From: Phycisphaerae bacterium
GTDB lineage: Bacteria; Planctomycetota; Phycisphaerae; UBA1845; JAFGLZ01
Reading direction: 5' to 3'
DNA length: 64,000 nt
Assembly (NCBI GenBank): GCA_016927755.1
Contig: JAFGLZ010000020.1
Coordinates: forward strand, 1-64,000
Below are positions 60,364-64,000 of the stretch, in pieces. The notes beneath the pieces are model-generated. The model saw nothing but the letters and a program-made list of their open reading frames with translations. It was not told where the DNA came from and ran no database searches. Positions within the stretch are counted from its first letter, which is position 1. Each line of letters begins with the position of its first letter. A program made the position numbers and the translations under genes.

Positions 60364-62283
60364 TCAGAGTTTGCGCCAGGCGTTCAGGGTCGCCAGGTAG
60401 CTCTCGGGGTCGCCGATGTCGAACCGTCGTCCCTGGACCACCCAGCCCAGGAACCCGTCGGTCTGGCGAAGGCGGTCGAGCGCGGGGGTGAGCTGAAACT
60501 CGCCTCGCTCTCGGAGATTGTGCTCGATCTGCTCCTGCAGGATGTCAAACACCGCGGGCTTGATCACGTAGTGTCCGAAGAGCGTCAGGTACTCCTGCTC
60601 GGCGATGCCGGGGATTCGCAGGTGGTCGCGCGCGTAGGCCGCCTCCGGCTTCTCGACGATCTCGCTGATCTCCAGGAGTCCCTCCTCCCGCCAGCTTCCG
60701 CCGACGGCGCCGTAGTGGTGGAGGTCGTCCTCGGCCGTCCTTCGCAGCGACACGATGCTCGTCCCGTGCGCGTCGTACGCGTCCAGGAGCTGCTGCGCGC
60801 AGGGCGCGCCGATGTCCGACGCGTAGACGTGGTCGCCCAGCATCAAGAGGAACGGCTCGTTGCCGACGAACTCGCGAGCGCAGCAGACGGCGTGGCCGAA
60901 GCCGTCCTGGACGTCCTGCCGAATGAGCGTCACCCGTCGTCCGAGGTCCATCAGCCGCGATTCGTAGTCCTGCTTCTCTCGCGGCAGGCGGTTGAGCTGC
61001 TCGATCCTGGTCGGGCGGGTGAGCAGTTCCTCGAAGAACTGTTCGTCATCGGGTTGGATGATCAGGCCGATCTCCTCGATGCCGGAGGCCACCGCCTCCT
61101 CGATGATCGTCAGGATGGCGGGCTTGGCCACGCCGTGCCGATCGATCACGGGCAGCAGCTCTCGCTTGGTGGCCTTGCTGGCCGGATAGAGCGCGGTGCT
61201 GAAGCCGGCCGCCGGGATGATCGCCTTGCGGACCTTCTGCGCGGCTCGCAGGACCAGCTTCAGGCAGGGCATCTCGAGCTGGGCCTCGATGATCTCGACG
61301 ACGCGGTCCTGGTCGTCGAGGCTGCGGCAGACGAACTGGGCCGTCCCGTCGCCCTGGCTGCCGACGCCCTTGCCGCCCCAGACGTGCGGCTGGATCGGTT
61401 CGAAGGCGAGCAGCTTGTGAAGCACCGGGGCGGTGAGCTGTGACGGACACGCCGGCTGGAGGTGGTCGTCGAACCGCTTCTGGGCCTCGACCATCAGCTC
61501 GCCGATCCGCCGGGCGTCGTTGCGGACGACGGCCTCCCGGGCCTCGTGGACGATCCGCTTGTTGATCGGGCCCAGGTACTCCTGCACGTTCTTCTGGGTC
61601 GCGTCGGCCGCGCTCGGGAAGCACCGGTTCAGCGACGCGAGGATCTCCATCGTATCCTTGCCCGCGCACAGGTCGACCAGCACGAGGTACAGCTCTCCGT
61701 GCAGCGGCAGCTCCTCGACGTCCAGGCGATCGCCGTCGTACGTCATCATGATCGGTCGGTCACCGTAAGCGCAGCCCTGGTCCATCCGCCCGCAGCGGCT
61801 CGGCGTGACGATCTCGCCCTGATAGGCGTATTCCATCTCGCCCCGAATCGTCATCTTCAGGTCATAGATCCGGTTGAACGCCCGGGCCACGAGCACGCAG
61901 ATCGCGGCGCTGCTGCTCAGACCCTTCTTGATGGGCAGGTCCGTCGCGTAGTTGTCGATATCGAGGCCGCGGACGTGATAGTGCGTGGCGATCTGATACG
62001 CCACGCCGCAGGCGTAGCTGAAGAACTCGCCTCGCTCGGCCTCGGCGCGGAGGGCGGCCAGATCCATCGGGACCTCGTAGGGTCCGACGCGCTGGCCGCC
62101 GTAAGTCGTTGCCTGCAGGATGAGCTTGTCGGGGTGCGGCTCGACGTTGGCGTAGATCCCCTGGTTCGTCCCGGTGATCAGCGTGTAGCCCTTCTCGATG
62201 CGGCTGTCGATCCGCCGATACCCGCCCGCCCAGTCGCTGTGTTCGCCGAACAGACACACCCGTCCCGGCACAAAGAGCTTCAT
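60364..62283 (-). CDS. GHMP kinase - nucleotidyltransferase (GalU-like) fusion
   Basis: A 639-residue soluble protein. The first 345 residues are a GHMP kinase: GRVCLFGEHSDWAGGY at the start (galactokinase-like), and the ATP loop PIKKGLSSSAAICVLVA. The second half is a GalU/UGPase-like nucleotidyltransferase (IPAAGFSTALYPASK, RELLPVIDRHGVAKPAILTI, EIVEKPEAA, LTLFGHYVI). In the family's GxGTR motif the Arg is replaced (GFSTALYP). The fusion order suggests a salvage enzyme making a sugar-1-phosphate and then an NDP-sugar. Its substrate is unknown. GAGG precedes the ATG. Confidence 0.82.
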   Translation of the reverse strand: MKLFVPGRVCLFGEHSDWAGGYRRIDSRIEKGYTLITGTNQGIYANVEPHPDKLILQATTYGGQRVGPYEVPMDLAALRAEAERGEFFSYACGVAYQIATHYHVRGLDIDNYATDLPIKKGLSSSAAICVLVARAFNRIYDLKMTIRGEMEYAYQGEIVTPSRCGRMDQGCAYGDRPIMMTYDGDRLDVEELPLHGELYLVLVDLCAGKDTMEILASLNRCFPSAADATQKNVQEYLGPINKRIVHEAREAVVRNDARRIGELMVEAQKRFDDHLQPACPSQLTAPVLHKLLAFEPIQPHVWGGKGVGSQGDGTAQFVCRSLDDQDRVVEIIEAQLEMPCLKLVLRAAQKVRKAIIPAAGFSTALYPASKATKRELLPVIDRHGVAKPAILTIIEEAVASGIEEIGLIIQPDDEQFFEELLTRPTRIEQLNRLPREKQDYESRLMDLGRRVTLIRQDVQDGFGHAVCCAREFVGNEPFLLMLGDHVYASDIGAPCAQQLLDAYDAHGTSIVSLRRTAEDDLHHYGAVGGSWREEGLLEISEIVEKPEAAYARDHLRIPGIAEQEYLTLFGHYVIKPAVFDILQEQIEHNLRERGEFQLTPALDRLRQTDGFLGWVVQGRRFDIGDPESYLATLNAWRKL

Positions 62284-62415
62284 GGCGATCCTCGCAACGC
62301 TGACGTCCCCCGTGGTCGCACCGTATCATACCGTCGACGCCGATCCGCTCCAATGCTATCGGCTTGCCGGGGCTGGTGTTAAGATAATTCGTTACGTTTG
62401 GAGTGATCCACTGGG

Positions 62416-63831
62416 ATGTTCGACGTACTCGACGACACGATCGTGGCCATCTCCTCGGCGATCGGGCACAGCCCGCGAGGCATCGTCCGGCTCTGCGGGT
62501 GCGAGGCGATCCGCATCGCCTGCGAGCTGTTCGCGCCCGATGACGGGCCCGATCTCGCGGAGCGAGCCGGGCACACGTGTTGTCTGGGGCGTTTGCGCCT
62601 TACGCCGCCCAAACCGACGCCGGCCATCCCCGCCGAGGCGTATCTCTTTCGCAAGCCGCGCAGCTACACGCGGCAGGACATCGTGGAGCTCCACACGCTC
62701 GGATCGCCGCCGGTTCTGTCGATGATCTTGCAGTACTGCTTCTCGAGTGGGGCGCGTCTGGCCGAGCCCGGCGAGTTCACCGCTCGCGCGTTCTTCAGCG
62801 GGCAGCTCGATCTGAGCGAGGTGGAGGGCGTTGGCGCCCTGATCCACGCCGAGTCGGACGCGCAGCTCCGCGCCGGAGAGCGTCTGCTGCATGGCATTCT
62901 GTCTCGACGCGCTCGAGACCTGCAGGACCGCTTGGCCGACGTCCTGGCCCTGGTCGAGGCCGACATCGACTTCGCCGAGGAGCCGATCGACTTCATCCGC
63001 CCCGACGACCTGCGCGGGCGTCTGCGCGACATCGCCGCCGACATCAGAACCCTCGTCGGCTCGTCGCTCTCGTCGGAGCGGATCGAGACGCTGCCGCGCG
63101 TGATGCTTCTCGGCCCGCCGAACGTCGGCAAGTCGAGCCTGCTCAACCGGCTCAGCGGGGTGGATCGGGCGATCTGCTCGCCGCTGCCCGGCACCACGCG
63201 GGACGTCCTGACCGCGCCGCTCGAGATGGACGGCAGCGAGGCGATTCTGGTGGACGCCGCCGGCATGGGTCGGACCGAGACCTACATCGATCGGCTGGCC
63301 GATTCGGCGGTGCACGACGCCGCGCGTCAGGCCGACCTGATGCTGTTCGTCGTCGATCTGAGCGCCGAGCCGGTCCGGCCGAGCTTCGAGTTGCTCGACG
63401 ATCTCCCCGAGCGTCCCCTGATCGTCGTGGCCAACAAGACCGATCTGGTCGATCCGGCGGCGTTGCGGGCTCGCCTGGCGCGGATCGCCCCGCCCCGCGG
63501 CGCGAACGTCCTGCCCGTCAGCGCGCGAACCGGCTCGGGCCGCGACGAGCTGATCCGCGCGATCGAGCGGGTCGTCCATACCGGGAGTCTCGACGCCGGG
63601 GCCGAGGCGATCGCCCTCAACAGCCGCCACCGCCATGCCCTGACGAGCGCCGCCGAGGCCGTCGATCGCGCCATCGCCGTCGCCGCCGATCTGACCGACA
63701 CGCTCGACGCCGCCGAACTGATCGCCGTCGAGCTGCGTCAGGCCGGCGACGACCTCGGGCAGATCGCCGGTCAGCTCGTTACCGACGATCTCCTTGGCCG
63801 CATCTTCGAGGGCTTCTGCATCGGCAAGTAG
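62416..63831 (+). CDS. mnmE: tRNA uridine-5-carboxymethylaminomethyl modification GTPase MnmE
   Basis: A 471-residue GTPase that works with MnmG to modify the wobble uridine of several tRNAs. The N-terminal tetrahydrofolate-binding domain contains FRKPRSYTRQDIVELHTLGS and ARLAEPGEFTARAFFSGQLD. The G domain (about residues 225-380) has Walker A GPPNVGKSS, DAAGM (G3) and NKTDLVD (G4). The C-terminal CIGK carries the catalytic Cys of the family. It is divergent from the GHMP kinase fusion, with 132 bases between starts. Confidence 0.95.
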   Translation: MFDVLDDTIVAISSAIGHSPRGIVRLCGCEAIRIACELFAPDDGPDLAERAGHTCCLGRLRLTPPKPTPAIPAEAYLFRKPRSYTRQDIVELHTLGSPPVLSMILQYCFSSGARLAEPGEFTARAFFSGQLDLSEVEGVGALIHAESDAQLRAGERLLHGILSRRARDLQDRLADVLALVEADIDFAEEPIDFIRPDDLRGRLRDIAADIRTLVGSSLSSERIETLPRVMLLGPPNVGKSSLLNRLSGVDRAICSPLPGTTRDVLTAPLEMDGSEAILVDAAGMGRTETYIDRLADSAVHDAARQADLMLFVVDLSAEPVRPSFELLDDLPERPLIVVANKTDLVDPAALRARLARIAPPRGANVLPVSARTGSGRDELIRAIERVVHTGSLDAGAEAIALNSRHRHALTSAAEAVDRAIAVAADLTDTLDAAELIAVELRQAGDDLGQIAGQLVTDDLLGRIFEGFCIGK

Positions 63832-63878
63832 TCCGCCCGGTGCGGACGCGTTATCCTACTGTGGTCGTTTCCCGTAGC

Positions 63879-63897
63879 ACGGGCATCCTGCCCGTGA
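63879..63897. repeat. REP-like hairpin between mnmE and the next gene
   Basis: CACGGGCA and TGCCCGTG form a perfect 8-base inverted repeat with loop TCC, preceded by CCCGTAG. It resembles the short intergenic hairpin families in this window. Confidence 0.65.
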
Positions 63898-63930
63898 GAG
63901 CGGACTCCAGTTGCCACGTGAGGCCAGACC

Positions 63931-64000
63931 ATGACCAGAAAGGGCAGATCGAAGAAGCCCATCCGTGTCGGCGTCGTCGGGGTCGGTCGCGGCAGCGGTT
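63931..64000 (+). CDS. Gfo/Idh/MocA family oxidoreductase, N-terminal fragment
   Basis: The gene runs off the window edge. The visible 23 codons encode a basic start and a nucleotide-binding glycine turn (RVGVVGVGRGSG) as in the other Gfo/Idh/MocA genes. No Tat signal is present. GAGG lies about eight bases before the ATG. Confidence 0.75.
   Translation, partial: MTRKGRSKKPIRVGVVGVGRGSG

Overview
The window is about 64 kb of high-GC bacterial chromosome and looks like Planctomycetota, plausibly a Phycisphaerae-type lineage. The evidence is a pseudopilin with the H-X9-DG signature, PEP-CTERM surface proteins, Tat-exported Gfo/Idh/MocA oxidoreductases, many secreted glycoside-hydrolase-like proteins with no sugar importer beside them, and a TPR protein fused to RNA polymerase alpha-CTD modules. 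The assignment rests on gene families, not on a marker gene. No rRNA, tRNA, CRISPR array or phage was seen.

Layout. 0-16.6 kb: secreted carbohydrate-active and related proteins (Gfo/Idh enzymes, ApbE, SGNH hydrolase, sialate O-acetylesterase, beta-helix protein, GH99/WbsX-like and GH10-like proteins), with a decamer minisatellite at 14.5-14.8 kb. 16.6-18.6 kb: a small mobile or accessory patch with a truncated REP-associated transposase, a broken HEAT-repeat gene, an antitoxin/VapC pair and a REP array. 18.6-22.6 kb: a BASS-family transporter and an orphan oppD/oppF pair. 22.6-28.9 kb: a minus-strand surface-polysaccharide operon (glycosyltransferase, epimerase, formyltransferase, two polysaccharide deacetylases, WecB). 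29-36.5 kb: metG, a methyltransferase, a SpoIID lipoprotein, the TPR/alpha-CTD protein and two CAP-domain lipoproteins. 36.8-42 kb: two divergent carbohydrate-active proteins. 42.4-45.9 kb: a three-part metallophosphoesterase-NACHT-FGE protein. 46.3-52.4 kb: a beta-propeller hydrolase, two sialidases and a double GDPD protein. 52.5-57.7 kb: pseudopilin and PEP-CTERM proteins, with a cobalamin riboswitch. 57.7-64 kb: a TMTC-like TPR protein, a methyltransferase, a GHMP kinase-nucleotidyltransferase fusion, mnmE and the start of another Gfo/Idh gene.

How the genes fit together. Two sialidases, a sialate O-acetylesterase and several hydrolase-like proteins suggest foraging on acetylated or sialylated glycans. 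The polysaccharide operon contains deacetylases of the type that accompanies exosortase (PEP-CTERM) systems, and PEP-CTERM substrates lie elsewhere in the window; no exosortase gene is present. The most unusual systems are the NACHT protein, whose C-terminal lectin-like tail has a codon pattern like a diversity-generating-retroelement variable region, and a promoter, cobalamin riboswitch and terminator placed ahead of a PEP-CTERM protein that resembles a transcobalamin-type (DUF4430) domain. Intergenic regions also carry several families of short hairpin repeats, one with a compensatory base-pair change between copies.
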